A DNA stretch of 64,000 bases from Actinacidiphila acidipaludis. GTDB lineage: Bacteria > Actinomycetota > Actinomycetes > Streptomycetales > Streptomycetaceae. The notes below the pieces were generated by a model that worked only from the letters and a program-made list of their open reading frames with translations, did not search any database and was not told where the DNA came from. Within the stretch, counting starts at the first letter, position 1; every line of letters starts with the position of its first letter. The position numbers and the translations under genes were made by a program. Shown in pieces: positions 44,238 to 52,616 of the stretch. The DNA lies in the NCBI RefSeq assembly GCF_019890725.1, contig NZ_JAINZZ010000013.1:79143-143142 (forward strand), in the 5' to 3' direction.

Positions 44238-46316
44238 GTGTCCAAACTGACCGACCTGCCGAAACGGATCCTCATCGGGCGGGCCCTCCGCAGCGACAGG
44301 CTGGGGGAGACGCTGCTGCCGAAGCGGCTGGCGCTCCCCGTCTTCGCGTCCGACTCGCTGTCCTCGGTGGCCTACGCCCCGGGTGAGGTGCTGCTCGTCC
44401 TGTCGATCGCGGGCGGGGCGGCGTACCACTACAGCCCGTGGATCGTCGTCGCGGTCGCGGTGGTGATGTTCACCGTCGTGGCGTCCTACCGGCAGAACGT
44501 GCACGCCTACCCCTCGGGCGGCGGCGACTACGAGGTGGCGACCACCAACCTCGGCCCGCGGGCGGGGCTCACCGTCGCCAGCGCGCTGATGGTGGACTAC
44601 GTCCTCACCGTCGCGGTGTCCATCGCCTCGGGTATCGAGAACCTCGGCTCGGCCGTGCCGTTCTTCGTCACCCACAAGGTGCTGGGCGCCGTCGCGGTCA
44701 TCCTGCTGCTCATGGTGATGAACCTGCGCGGGGTGCGGGAGTCGGGCACGATCTTCGCGATCCCGACCTACGCCTTCGTCTTCGGCGTCTTCTGCATGAT
44801 CGCCTGGGGCATCCTCCGGATCGCCACCGGGCACGACATGGCGGCGCCCACGGCACACCTCACCATCCACGCGGAGTCCTCCGGCCTCGGCGGCTTCGCC
44901 CTGGTCTTCCTGCTGCTGCGCGCCTTCTCCTCCGGATGCGCCGCGCTCACCGGCGTCGAGGCCATCAGCAACGGCGTGCCGGCCTTCCGCAAACCCAAGT
45001 CGAAGAACGCCGCGACCACGCTCGCCCTGATCGGCCTGCTGGCGGTCACGATGCTCCTGGGCATCATCGCGCTCGCGGTGAACACCAAGGTCCGGATGGC
45101 CGAGAACCCCGCCACCGACCTGCTCGACCACGGCAAGCCGGTCGGCGCCGGCTTCACCCAGAACCCGGTGATCGCCCAGGTCGCCGAGGCGGTCTTCGGA
45201 CACAACTCGATCCCGTTCATCTTCCTGGCCACCGCCACCGCCCTGGTGCTGTTCCTGGCGGCCAACACCGCGTACAACGGCTTCCCGGTCCTCGGCTCGA
45301 TCCTCGCCCAGGACCGCTACCTGCCCCGGCAGCTCCACACCCGCGGCGACCGGCTGGCCTTCTCCAACGGCATCGTGCTGCTCGCCGGTTTCGCGGCCAT
45401 CCTCGTGGTGATCTACGGCGCCGACTCGACGCGGCTGATCCAGCTCTACATCGTCGGCGTGTTCGTCTCGTTCACCCTCAGCCAGACCGGCATGGTCCGC
45501 CACTGGAACCGCCACCTGCGCACCGAGACCGACCCGGCCAAGCGCCGCCACATGATCCGCTCGCGCGCGATCAACGCGTTCGGCGGCTTCCTGACCGGTC
45601 TGGTCCTGGTCATCGTGCTGCTCACCAAGTTCACCCACGGCGCGTGGGTCGCGGTGCTGGGCATGGTGATCTTCTACGCCACGATGACCGCGATCCGCCG
45701 GCACTACACGCGGGTCTCCGAGGAGATCGCCGCGGCCGACGAGCCCGGCGAGGACTACGTGCTGCCGTCGCGCGTGCACTCCATCGTGCTGGTCTCCAAG
45801 CTGCACAAGCCGACCCTGCGGGCCCTGTCGTACGCCAAGCTGATGCGCTCCGACAGCCTGGAGGCGCTCAGCATCAACGTCGACCCGCAGGACACCAGGA
45901 CCCTGCAGAACGAGTGGCAGAACCGCGGCATCGACGTCCCGCTGAAGATCCTCGACTCGCCCTACCGCGAGATCACCCGGCCGGTCATCGACTACGTCAA
46001 GGGCCTGCGGCGCGACAGCCCGCGCGACGTGGTCAGCATCTACATCCCCGAGTACGTCGTCGGCCACTGGTACGAGCACCTGCTGCACAACCAGAGCGCG
46101 CTGCGGCTCAAGGGCCGCCTGCTGTTCACGCCGGGCGTCATGGTGACGTCGGTGCCGTGGCAGCTGGAGTCCTCGGAGGCGGCCAAGCTGCGGGCGCGGC
46201 GCCGTGCCGACTGGAGCGCGCCCGGTTCCATCCGCCGCGGGCCGGTGGGGCCGCCGCGGACGGCCGACCGCGAGCAGGTGACGCCGGGGGCGGGGGCCGG
46301 GTCGGGGCAGGTCTGA
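44238..46316 (+). CDS. APC-superfamily permease, KimA-like potassium transporter
   Basis: 692 residues: ~12 membrane helices with the signature LPVFASDSLSSVAYAPGEVL in TM1, NVHAYPSGGGDYEVATTNLG, and SGCAALTGVEAISNGVPAF in TM6; then a ~200-residue cytoplasmic C-terminal domain (VLPSRVHSIVLVSKLHKPTL). This layout is that of the KimA/YdaO K+/H+ symporters, whose cytoplasmic USP-like domain binds c-di-AMP. Position back to back with two TrkA genes and near kdpDE supports potassium over amino acids. Unlike B. subtilis kimA, no c-di-AMP riboswitch precedes it. Confidence 0.82.
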   Translation: MSKLTDLPKRILIGRALRSDRLGETLLPKRLALPVFASDSLSSVAYAPGEVLLVLSIAGGAAYHYSPWIVVAVAVVMFTVVASYRQNVHAYPSGGGDYEVATTNLGPRAGLTVASALMVDYVLTVAVSIASGIENLGSAVPFFVTHKVLGAVAVILLLMVMNLRGVRESGTIFAIPTYAFVFGVFCMIAWGILRIATGHDMAAPTAHLTIHAESSGLGGFALVFLLLRAFSSGCAALTGVEAISNGVPAFRKPKSKNAATTLALIGLLAVTMLLGIIALAVNTKVRMAENPATDLLDHGKPVGAGFTQNPVIAQVAEAVFGHNSIPFIFLATATALVLFLAANTAYNGFPVLGSILAQDRYLPRQLHTRGDRLAFSNGIVLLAGFAAILVVIYGADSTRLIQLYIVGVFVSFTLSQTGMVRHWNRHLRTETDPAKRRHMIRSRAINAFGGFLTGLVLVIVLLTKFTHGAWVAVLGMVIFYATMTAIRRHYTRVSEEIAAADEPGEDYVLPSRVHSIVLVSKLHKPTLRALSYAKLMRSDSLEALSINVDPQDTRTLQNEWQNRGIDVPLKILDSPYREITRPVIDYVKGLRRDSPRDVVSIYIPEYVVGHWYEHLLHNQSALRLKGRLLFTPGVMVTSVPWQLESSEAAKLRARRRADWSAPGSIRRGPVGPPRTADREQVTPGAGAGSGQV

Positions 46317-46423
46317 GGCTTCGCCCTGGGTGCCGGGTGCGGCCCGGGGCTCGGGCTCGGGGCTGTCCGCCCCGCCGGCTGCGCCCGGGTGCGACGGCGG
46401 CGCGGGGGCCGGGAGCGGGCACG

Positions 46424-46429
46424 TAGACT
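46424..46429 (+). promoter_or_regulatory. -10 box TAGACT for the RNA methyltransferase gene
   Basis: TAGACT in a G-rich context; predicted start near 46436 gives a ~110-nt leader to ATG 46548. Confidence 0.4.
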
Positions 46430-46547
46430 GGACGGCTGTGCCACGGGGAGCGGCAGCCCGTCGTCCCGTGCCCTCCGTCCGTCCCCGTCGCCCGTTTTCC
46501 GTCGCCCCGTGCCCGTCGTCCCGTTCCAGCCCAGGAGCAGCTCCGCC

Positions 46548-47876
46548 ATGCAGACCGAACCCGCCCGCTCACTCGTCGGCCAGGAGTACGAGGTCGAGGT
46601 GGGGCCGGTCGCCCACGGCGGCCACTGCGTCGCACGGACCGAGAGCGGCCAGGTGCTGTTCGTCCGGCACACGCTGCCGGGGGAGCGGGTCGTCGCCCGG
46701 GTGACCGAGGGCGAGGAGGGCGCGCGGTTCCTGCGGGCCGACGCCGTCCGCGTGCTGACCGCCTCCAAGGACCGCGTCGAGGCTCCCTGCCCGTTCGCCG
46801 GGCCCGGACGCTGCGGCGGCTGCGACTGGCAGCACGCGGCGCCCGGCGCGCAGCGGCGGCTGAAGGCCGCGGTGGTCGCCGAGCAGCTCGCCCGGCTGGC
46901 CGGGTTGACGCCCGAGGAGGCCGGCTGGGACGGCACGGTGGCGCCGGCGCCCGGCGACAAGGTCGCCAAGGGCGAGGTGCCGGCGTGGCGGACGCGCGTG
47001 CAGTACGCGATCGATGCGGAGGGCCGGGCGGGCCTGCGCCGCCACCGTTCGCACGAGGTCGAGGTGATCGACCACTGCATGATCGCCGCGCCCGGGGTCA
47101 GCGAGCTCGGCGTCGAGGCACGGCAGTGGCCGCAGATGGCCTCCGTGGAGGCCATCGCCGCCACCGGCTCGAACGACCGGCAGGTGATCCTCACGCCGCG
47201 GCCCGGCGGGCGGCTGCCCATCGTCGAACTCGACCGGCCGGTGTCCGTGCAGCGGATCGGTGAGCGCGACCATGCCGTGCACCGGGTGCACGGCCGTCCC
47301 TTCGTGCGGGAGCGGGCGATCGACCGCACCTGGCGGGTCGGCGACGGCGGCTTCTGGCAGGTGCACCCGAAGGCGGCGGACCTGCTCGTCGAGGCCGTGA
47401 TGCAGGGGCTGATGCCGCGCAAGGGCGACATGGCGCTGGACCTGTACTGCGGGGTCGGCCTGTTCGCCGGGGCGCTGGGGGAGCGGGTCGGGGAGCGCGG
47501 CGCGGTCCTCGGGATCGAGTCCTCGCGGCGGGCCGTGGAGGACGCCCAGCACAACCTCCAGGACCTGGAGCTGGTCCGCATCGAGCGCGGCAAGGTCGAG
47601 CAGGTGCTGCCGCGGACCGGGATCACCGAGGTGGACCTGATCGTCCTGGACCCGCCGCGGGCCGGCGCCGGCCACGCGACGGTGCGCCACCTCGCCACCC
47701 TCGGCGCCCGCCGCATCGCCTACGTGGCCTGCGACCCGGCCGCCCTGGCCCGCGACCTCGCGTGGTTCGCCGAGGAGGGCTACCACCCCACCACCCTCCG
47801 CGCCTTCGATCTCTTCCCGTTCACCCACCACGTGGAGTGCGTCGCCATCCTGGCCCCGAAGAAGCAGGCCGCCTGA
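46548..47876 (+). CDS. TRAM-domain class I SAM-dependent uracil-5 RNA methyltransferase (TrmA/RlmD family)
   Basis: 442 residues. N-terminal TRAM (GQEYEVEVGPVAHGGHCVAR), a Cys cluster CPFAGPGRCGGCDWQH recalling the [4Fe-4S] site of RlmD, and a Rossmann methyltransferase (LDLYCGVGLFAGALGE, IVLDPPRAGAG). The catalytic Cys lies in YVACDPAALARDLAW. It methylates a uridine C5 in tRNA or 23S rRNA; the exact target cannot be told from sequence. AGGAG precedes the ATG. Confidence 0.9.
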   Translation: MQTEPARSLVGQEYEVEVGPVAHGGHCVARTESGQVLFVRHTLPGERVVARVTEGEEGARFLRADAVRVLTASKDRVEAPCPFAGPGRCGGCDWQHAAPGAQRRLKAAVVAEQLARLAGLTPEEAGWDGTVAPAPGDKVAKGEVPAWRTRVQYAIDAEGRAGLRRHRSHEVEVIDHCMIAAPGVSELGVEARQWPQMASVEAIAATGSNDRQVILTPRPGGRLPIVELDRPVSVQRIGERDHAVHRVHGRPFVRERAIDRTWRVGDGGFWQVHPKAADLLVEAVMQGLMPRKGDMALDLYCGVGLFAGALGERVGERGAVLGIESSRRAVEDAQHNLQDLELVRIERGKVEQVLPRTGITEVDLIVLDPPRAGAGHATVRHLATLGARRIAYVACDPAALARDLAWFAEEGYHPTTLRAFDLFPFTHHVECVAILAPKKQAA

Positions 47877-47893
47877 CCGGCGGTTCGTCGGTG

Positions 47894-47956
47894 GGGCGGC
47901 CGCCCAGGGTGGCCGTGAGCCCTGTCAGGGCCGACGGCCACCCTGGGCGGCCGCCC
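47894..47956. terminator. 63-nt nested hairpin (23-bp outer stem, inner 5-bp stem)
   Basis: GGGCGGCCGCCCAGGGTGGC... (47894-47916) is perfectly complementary to 47934-47956; the 17-nt loop itself contains GCCCT-GTC-AGGGC. It lies 18 bp after the methyltransferase stop and is the longest perfect stem in the window. Confidence 0.8.
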
Positions 47957-48090
47957 TCGCGAGGGGGCCGTCCACCGAGTCCACCATTCGAGGCACACCA
48001 TCGTTGTGCCTCCCACGCTCCGTGTCCGCGAATCCGCACGATCCAACGGACACTTCGTCACCCCCACCACTGACGGAACAGGGCACCCTC

Positions 48091-48687
48091 ATGCGCCACA
48101 CACGTCCGGCGTTCGCTGTCGCCATGGCACTGCTGTGCCTCACGGGTCTGGGCACCACCGCCCGGGCCGCGAGCGACCCCGGCGACGGCACCGACGCCGG
48201 CCACTGCGTCATCGTCAACTTCGGAAGCGGCAACAACAACGCCTGCCACGACCTCATCAGCGGGAACAGCAACACGACCGGCACCGGTCACACCGTGGGT
48301 ACGACGCTCGGCTCCGTGCAGTACAGCCAGGGCTTCCACATCACGAACATCGAGGGTGTGCACATCACCCTGGCGTCGGTGTCCGGCGGACCGTTCGAGG
48401 GCGCCGTGCCGGCGCTCGGCTCCGAGATCCCGGAGAACGGGTACCACGACTACGAGGTGCAGTTCCGGGCGGCCAGCGTGACCACGGCGAACGCCGTCTA
48501 CAACGTCACCGGCTTCGAGGGCGCGTCGGGCCAGGTGACGTTCCTGATGCAGGTCGACGCCCTCGACTCGCCTTCCGTGACGTGCGACGTCAATGACAAC
48601 CCCACCGGCCCGAAGCTGTCGGCGGTCCTCGGCTGCTACTCCACCGACGAGTTCAACAAGAACGCGGGCGTCATCGGCATCGCCTGA
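48091..48687 (+). CDS. Secreted protein of unknown function
   Basis: 198 residues. Clear signal peptide (about 1-26, FAVAMALLCLTGLGTTARA). The mature protein starts with an Asn/Gly/Thr-rich stretch (FGSGNNNACHDLISGNSN) and then a beta-rich domain (HDYEVQFRAASVTTANAVYN). Four cysteines (HC, AC, TC, GC) could form two disulfides. I do not recognise the family; the Asn/Gly-rich segment faintly recalls aerial-surface proteins, but that is only an impression. Monocistronic, isolated from the upstream gene by a strong hairpin. Confidence 0.75.
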   Translation: MRHTRPAFAVAMALLCLTGLGTTARAASDPGDGTDAGHCVIVNFGSGNNNACHDLISGNSNTTGTGHTVGTTLGSVQYSQGFHITNIEGVHITLASVSGGPFEGAVPALGSEIPENGYHDYEVQFRAASVTTANAVYNVTGFEGASGQVTFLMQVDALDSPSVTCDVNDNPTGPKLSAVLGCYSTDEFNKNAGVIGIA

Positions 48688-48813
48688 TCCCCGTGCGGCC
48701 ACGGGCCGGTCCCATCGGACGATCGGCCCATGGCCGTGGCGACCGGCCTCGACTCGGCCGAGCCGAGGCCCCGTTGGCGCCGGCTCCGAAGCTGGTGCCG
48801 GCTCCGAACCCCT

Positions 48814-49434
48814 TCAGGCGTGGGCGCCTGTGAGGGTCAGGAACTCGCTGCGGGAGCTGGGGTCGGTGCGCAGGCGGCCGAGCAGCGTCGAGGTCAGCGT
48901 GGTGCTGCCGGTGGCCTGGACGCCGCGCAGCGTCATGCAACTGTGCTCGGCCTGGATCACGACGCCGACGCCCTTGGGCTCGAGATGGGTCTGCAGCCAC
49001 GTGGCGACCTGCGTGGTGAGCCGCTCCTGCACCTGCGGCCGGCAGGCGAAGTGCTCCAGGACGCGGGCGAGTTTGGACAGGCCCAGGATGCGCTGCCCGG
49101 GCAGGTAGCCGATGTGCGCGGTGCCGGTGAACGGCAGCAGGTGGTGCTCGCACACCGAGCGCAACGGGATGCCCCGGGCGAGCACCAACTCGTCGTAGCC
49201 CTCGTCGTTGGGGAACGTCGTCAGGTCGAACGGCCGCGGACTGAACATCTCCGCGTAGGCGCGGGCCATCCTCCCCGGAGTGCCGCGCAGGTTCTCCGAC
49301 TCGGTGCTGATGCCCAGGGCGTCGAGGAACGCCGCCGCGGCGCGTTCCGCCCCGGCCAGGTCCAGGGCCGGGGGTTCGTGCACGACGCGCAGGGCGGGGG
49401 CGGCCGCTAGCGGTTCCACGGATACCGAGCTCAT
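48814..49434 (-). CDS. folE: GTP cyclohydrolase I (type IA)
   Basis: 206 residues. Zn/active-site motifs are SVCEHHLLPFTGTAHIGYLP and AEHSCMTLRGVQ; LGLSKLARVLEHFACRPQVQ and the GTP-binding SENLRGTPGRMARAY are intact. It converts GTP to dihydroneopterin triphosphate for folate or another pterin. It is not next to other folate genes; streptomycetes usually carry folE with ftsH/folP, so this may be a second copy. It is divergent from a cysteine-rich HTH regulator, with a repeated operator-like motif between them. Confidence 0.93.
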   Translation of the reverse strand: MSSVSVEPLAAAPALRVVHEPPALDLAGAERAAAAFLDALGISTESENLRGTPGRMARAYAEMFSPRPFDLTTFPNDEGYDELVLARGIPLRSVCEHHLLPFTGTAHIGYLPGQRILGLSKLARVLEHFACRPQVQERLTTQVATWLQTHLEPKGVGVVIQAEHSCMTLRGVQATGSTTLTSTLLGRLRTDPSSRSEFLTLTGAHA

Positions 49435-49465
49435 GGGGGACCTCCTCGTCGCGAACCTATTTCAC

Positions 49466-49483
49466 TAACGATTGTTGGTGTTA
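49466..49483. promoter_or_regulatory. Operator-like site 1 (folE side)
   Basis: TAACGATTGTTGGTGTTA; on the minus strand it begins TAACACCAACA. 13 of 18 positions match site 2, 70 bp away, with TAAC/GTTA ends. It sits just upstream of folE's likely promoter. Confidence 0.6.
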
Positions 49484-49535
49484 TTTTCATCAGGCGTCAA
49501 GGCCAGCCAGGAACTCATGCCTGGATGAGTATCAC

Positions 49536-49553
49536 CAGCGCCTGTTGGCGTTA
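49536..49553. promoter_or_regulatory. Operator-like site 2 (regulator side)
   Basis: CAGCGCCTGTTGGCGTTA; minus strand starts TAACGCCAACA. It includes CGCC-TGTT-GGCG and touches the -10 box of the regulator gene, an ideal position for autorepression. Confidence 0.6.
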
Positions 49554-49557
49554 CCGT
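49552..49557 (+). promoter_or_regulatory. -10 box TACCGT, leaderless start of the regulator gene
   Basis: TACCGT ends 6 nt before the ATG at 49564 and overlaps operator-like site 2. Confidence 0.5.
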
Positions 49558-49563
49558 GGAGAC

Positions 49564-50373
49564 ATGACTGCTGCGTCGGAGCCGGGCGCCCCGGGCGCCG
49601 TGCCGGGCACGGACGCCCCCGCGGGCGGGTACGCCGGGGCGGACGCGGAGGCGGGCCCGGACGTCGAGGCCGTCGCGGTCCTCGCCGACCCGGTCCGCCG
49701 CGGCCTCTACGGCTTCGTCCGCCGCGCGCGCCGCCCGGTGACCCGGGAGGAGGCGGCCGCCGACGCCGGGATATCGGCCAAGCTGGCCGCCTTCCACCTG
49801 GACAAGCTGGTCGCCGCCGGTCTGCTGCGGTCCGGCTACGGCACTCCCGGCGGGACGCCGCGGGTCGGCCGCCGGCCCAAGGTCTACGAACGGGCCGGCA
49901 CCCACTTCCGCATCAGCATCCCGGAGCGCCGCCCCGACGTCCTCGCGGAGATCCTCGTCGACGCGGTGGCCGGCCAGGAACAAGGCGAGGACGCACGGGC
50001 CGCGGCCCTGCGCACGGCCCGTCTCCGCGGCGAGGAGATCGGCGCGGCGGTGCGGGCCGGCGGCGGCGCGGGACGGCTCGGTCCCGAACGGTCCGTGACG
50101 CTCACCCAGTCCGTACTGGAGCGCTACGGCTTCGAGCCCGACCGGCCCGCCCCGACCGAACTGCGCCTGCTCAACTGCCCGTTCCACCCCCTCGCCGCGC
50201 GCTCGCCGGAGCTCGTCTGCGGGATCAACCGCGCCTTCATGTGCGGGCTGCTGACCGGTCTGCGGACCGCCGGTGTCCGGGCCGTGCTCGCGCCGCACCC
50301 CGGCCGGTGCTGTGTGGAGGTCCGCGCGGAGACGCGTGCGGACCCCCGTGCCGCACCGACCGCCAACGAGTAG
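49564..50373 (+). CDS. HTH regulator with C-terminal cysteine cluster (SufR-like architecture)
   Basis: 269 residues. Winged HTH (about 40-100, REEAAADAGISAKLAAFHLD, then KLVAAGLL) and a C-terminal region LLNCPFHPLAARSPELVCGI, then GRCCVEV, i.e. Cys-x13-Cys ... Cys-Cys. This resembles the Fe-S-binding or metal-sensing tail of SufR-related actinobacterial regulators; the spacing is not identical to cyanobacterial SufR. It probably represses itself and folE through the repeated TAACRCCAACA motif. The flavoprotein gene starts 13 bp downstream. Confidence 0.8.
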   Translation: MTAASEPGAPGAVPGTDAPAGGYAGADAEAGPDVEAVAVLADPVRRGLYGFVRRARRPVTREEAAADAGISAKLAAFHLDKLVAAGLLRSGYGTPGGTPRVGRRPKVYERAGTHFRISIPERRPDVLAEILVDAVAGQEQGEDARAAALRTARLRGEEIGAAVRAGGGAGRLGPERSVTLTQSVLERYGFEPDRPAPTELRLLNCPFHPLAARSPELVCGINRAFMCGLLTGLRTAGVRAVLAPHPGRCCVEVRAETRADPRAAPTANE

Positions 50374-50386
50374 GAGAAGAGGAACG

Positions 50387-51634
50387 ATGGCGCCACAGAA
50401 GCCGTTCGTGATCGTCGGAGGGGGCCTGGCCGGAGGGAAGGCCGCCCAGCACCTGCGTGAGGAGGGGTACGACGGACCGCTCGTCCTGCTCGGCGACGAG
50501 ACCGAGCACCCGTACGAACGGCCGGCGCTGTCCAAGGGCTATCTGCTGGGCAAGGAGTCGAGGGACTCCGTTTTCGTGCATCCCGAGCAGTGGTACGCCG
50601 ACCACGACGTCGACCTGCGCCTCGGCACCTCGGCCACCGCCATCGACCTCGCGGCCCACGAGGTGACGCTCGCCGGCGGCGGCCGGGTGGAGTTCGCCAA
50701 GCTGCTGCTGGCCACCGGCTCCACCCCGCGCCGGCTGCCGGTGCAGGGCGGCGACTTGGAGGGGGTGCTCACCCTGCGCCGCCTGGCCGACAGCGACCGG
50801 ATCAAGCAGACCTACGCGTCCGTCGGGCGCGTCGTGGTGATCGGCGCCGGCTGGATCGGCCTGGAGACCGCGGCCGCGGCGCGCGCCGCGGGCGTCGAGG
50901 TCACCGTGCTGGAGATGGCCGAGCTGCCGCTCGTGCGCGTCCTGGGCCCCGAGGCCGCCCGCCACTTCGCCGACCTGCACACCGCGCACGGGGTGGACCT
51001 GCGCTGCGGCGTCCGCGTCTCCGAGGTGACCGGGAGCGGCGGCCGGGTGGACGGCGTCCGGCTGGACGACGGCACCCACATCCCCGCGGAGGCCGTCATC
51101 GCCGGACTCGGCGTCACCCCGAACACCGGGCTGGCGGTCGCGGCCGGCCTCCAGGTCGACGACGGCGTCCACGTCGACGCCCACCTGCGCTCCTCGCACC
51201 CCGACGTGTACGCCGCGGGTGACGTGGCGAGCGCGATGCACCCCCTGCTCGGCCGGCGCATCCGGGTCGAGCACTGGGCCAACGCGCTCAACCAGCCGCT
51301 GACGGCCGCCAGGGCGATGCTCGGCCAGGACGCCGCCTACGAGCGGCTGCCGTACTTCTTCACCGACCAGTACGACCTCGGCATGGAGTACACCGGCTAC
51401 GTGCCGGCCGGGGGCTACGACCAGGTGGTGTTCCGCGGCGAGCCGGACGGCGGCGAGTACATCGCCTTCTGGCTCTCCGACGGCCGCGTGCTGGCGGGGA
51501 TGAACGTCAACGTGTGGGACGTGACCGATCCCATCCGCGCCATCATCACCGCGGGGAAGCCGGTCGACACCGACCGGCTGGCGGACACCGACGTACCGCT
51601 CACCGACCTTGCGGGGGCGTCCACCTCGGACTGA
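50387..51634 (+). CDS. FAD/NAD-dependent ferredoxin (rubredoxin) reductase-like protein
   Basis: 415 residues. FAD motif IVGGGLAGGKAAQHLREEGY, NAD motif VVVIGAGWIGLETAAAARAA, VYAAGDVASA, and a C-terminal reductase domain (YFFTDQYDLGMEYTGYVPAG). The family transfers electrons from NAD(P)H to a [2Fe-2S] ferredoxin or rubredoxin, often for P450 or oxygenase systems; AIF-like. No ferredoxin or P450 is adjacent. AGGAG and GAGGAAC precede the ATG; in operon with the regulator. Confidence 0.92.
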   Translation: MAPQKPFVIVGGGLAGGKAAQHLREEGYDGPLVLLGDETEHPYERPALSKGYLLGKESRDSVFVHPEQWYADHDVDLRLGTSATAIDLAAHEVTLAGGGRVEFAKLLLATGSTPRRLPVQGGDLEGVLTLRRLADSDRIKQTYASVGRVVVIGAGWIGLETAAAARAAGVEVTVLEMAELPLVRVLGPEAARHFADLHTAHGVDLRCGVRVSEVTGSGGRVDGVRLDDGTHIPAEAVIAGLGVTPNTGLAVAAGLQVDDGVHVDAHLRSSHPDVYAAGDVASAMHPLLGRRIRVEHWANALNQPLTAARAMLGQDAAYERLPYFFTDQYDLGMEYTGYVPAGGYDQVVFRGEPDGGEYIAFWLSDGRVLAGMNVNVWDVTDPIRAIITAGKPVDTDRLADTDVPLTDLAGASTSD

Positions 51635-51696
51635 CCGCCGCACCCTGAAGGGCGTACGGGCGGAGCTACGACGGAGAGGGTCCCGCTCCCGGCCGG

Positions 51697-52215
51697 TCAG
51701 CGGCCGGCAGCGGGACCTCCGCTGTCGCCGCTGCGGTCGTCCGGGACGGCCAGCCACCCGCTGATCCCCGCGAGCGCGGTGGGGCCGTAGTCCTCGTCGA
51801 CCCCGCGGGCCAGGTCGGCGACCGAGACGTCCCGCAGTGCCGCCCGCCACGCGGCCTCGGCCGAGGCCATCGCCCGGGTGATGGCGCACGGCCGGGTGCA
51901 GTCCTCCGGTGCGGCAGCCAGCGGGCCGCGCTGCCGGATCTCCGTGCAGACGAAGGCGGGCTGCGGCCCGTCGACGGCCGCCACGACCTCCAGGACGCTG
52001 AGCAGTTCGGGGGAGCGGGTGAGGACGTAGCCGCCCGCCTTGCCCTGGACCGAGTTCACCAGTCCCGCCCGCGACAGCGCCTGCAACTGCTTGGCCAGGT
52101 AGCTGCCCGAGACGTCGTGCAGCTCGGCCAGCCGCGCGGCGGGTACGGGGGCGGACGCGGTGGTCAGCACGACGCAGCAGTGCAGTGCCCACTCGACGCC
52201 GCCCGACAGTTTCGT
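51697..52215 (-). CDS. Rrf2 family regulator with an apparent ACG start codon
   Basis: Rrf2 winged HTH. The conserved N-terminus KLSGGVEWALHCCVVLTTAS is encoded, but the codon where Met should be (52215-52213) is ACG, and no ATG/GTG/TTG exists in frame between it and the upstream TAA; CGGAG lies 7 nt before the ACG. From ACG the protein has 172 residues. The first normal start, GTG 52170, would delete helix 1. Cysteines FVCTEIRQR ... DCTRPCAI resemble the Fe-S/NO-sensing set of Rrf2 proteins. Either a rare ACG start, a recent inactivating mutation, or a sequence error. Confidence 0.75.
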   Translation of the reverse strand, partial: TKLSGGVEWALHCCVVLTTASAPVPAARLAELHDVSGSYLAKQLQALSRAGLVNSVQGKAGGYVLTRSPELLSVLEVVAAVDGPQPAFVCTEIRQRGPLAAAPEDCTRPCAITRAMASAEAAWRAALRDVSVADLARGVDEDYGPTALAGISGWLAVPDDRSGDSGGPAAGR

Positions 52216-52616
52216 GCGCGTACTCCGATGTCCGGCACACGGCGCTTGCCGCTGACCTGCTGCCGGGAGGCCCCGCAGCCGCCCGGACGGCGGGCGTGTC
52301 TGTCGCTTGATCCCGCTTCTCGACCGCGGCTGTTACCCAGGGCCCGGCGGCGGACGCGGCGGCGGCGTACGGCTGTTCGGGGTGGCGCAGGGGCTCCTGC
52401 CGGGCGAAACGCGATCCGGCGCGCCCGGACGCGGCGGTGCGTGCGTCCCACAGCCGAGAGTCACGGAGATGTCCGCGAACTGTAACAAGGGGTGTTTGCG
52501 TGGGGACGGCGGGTTTGTCCGAGTCACGGTGGTTTCCTCCTCGGCGCTCGTGCCGGGGAGGAGTACCACCGGCGCACCCTTCCCAAGGGGTGTGCCCTGT
52601 CTGAAAGGGGACAGGA
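52216..52616. other. Divergent upstream region of the Rrf2 and lamin-tail genes
   Basis: About 400 bp, no gene recognised. At 52527-52572 an imperfect hairpin (CGGTGGTTTCCTCC with GGAGGAGTACCACCG) precedes the lamin-tail gene's SD, possibly an mRNA leader structure. CTGTAACAAGGGG near 52480 might be part of a promoter. Confidence 0.5.

Noticed and set aside
46438..46704. Leaderless protein starting at GTG 46438 after TAGACT
   Set aside because: It runs out of frame into the methyltransferase gene with Arg/Ser/Pro-rich nonsense; TAGACT is more likely the methyltransferase promoter.
51697..52170. Rrf2 gene starting at GTG 52170
   Set aside because: This would remove the conserved first helix of the HTH, which is clearly encoded upstream.
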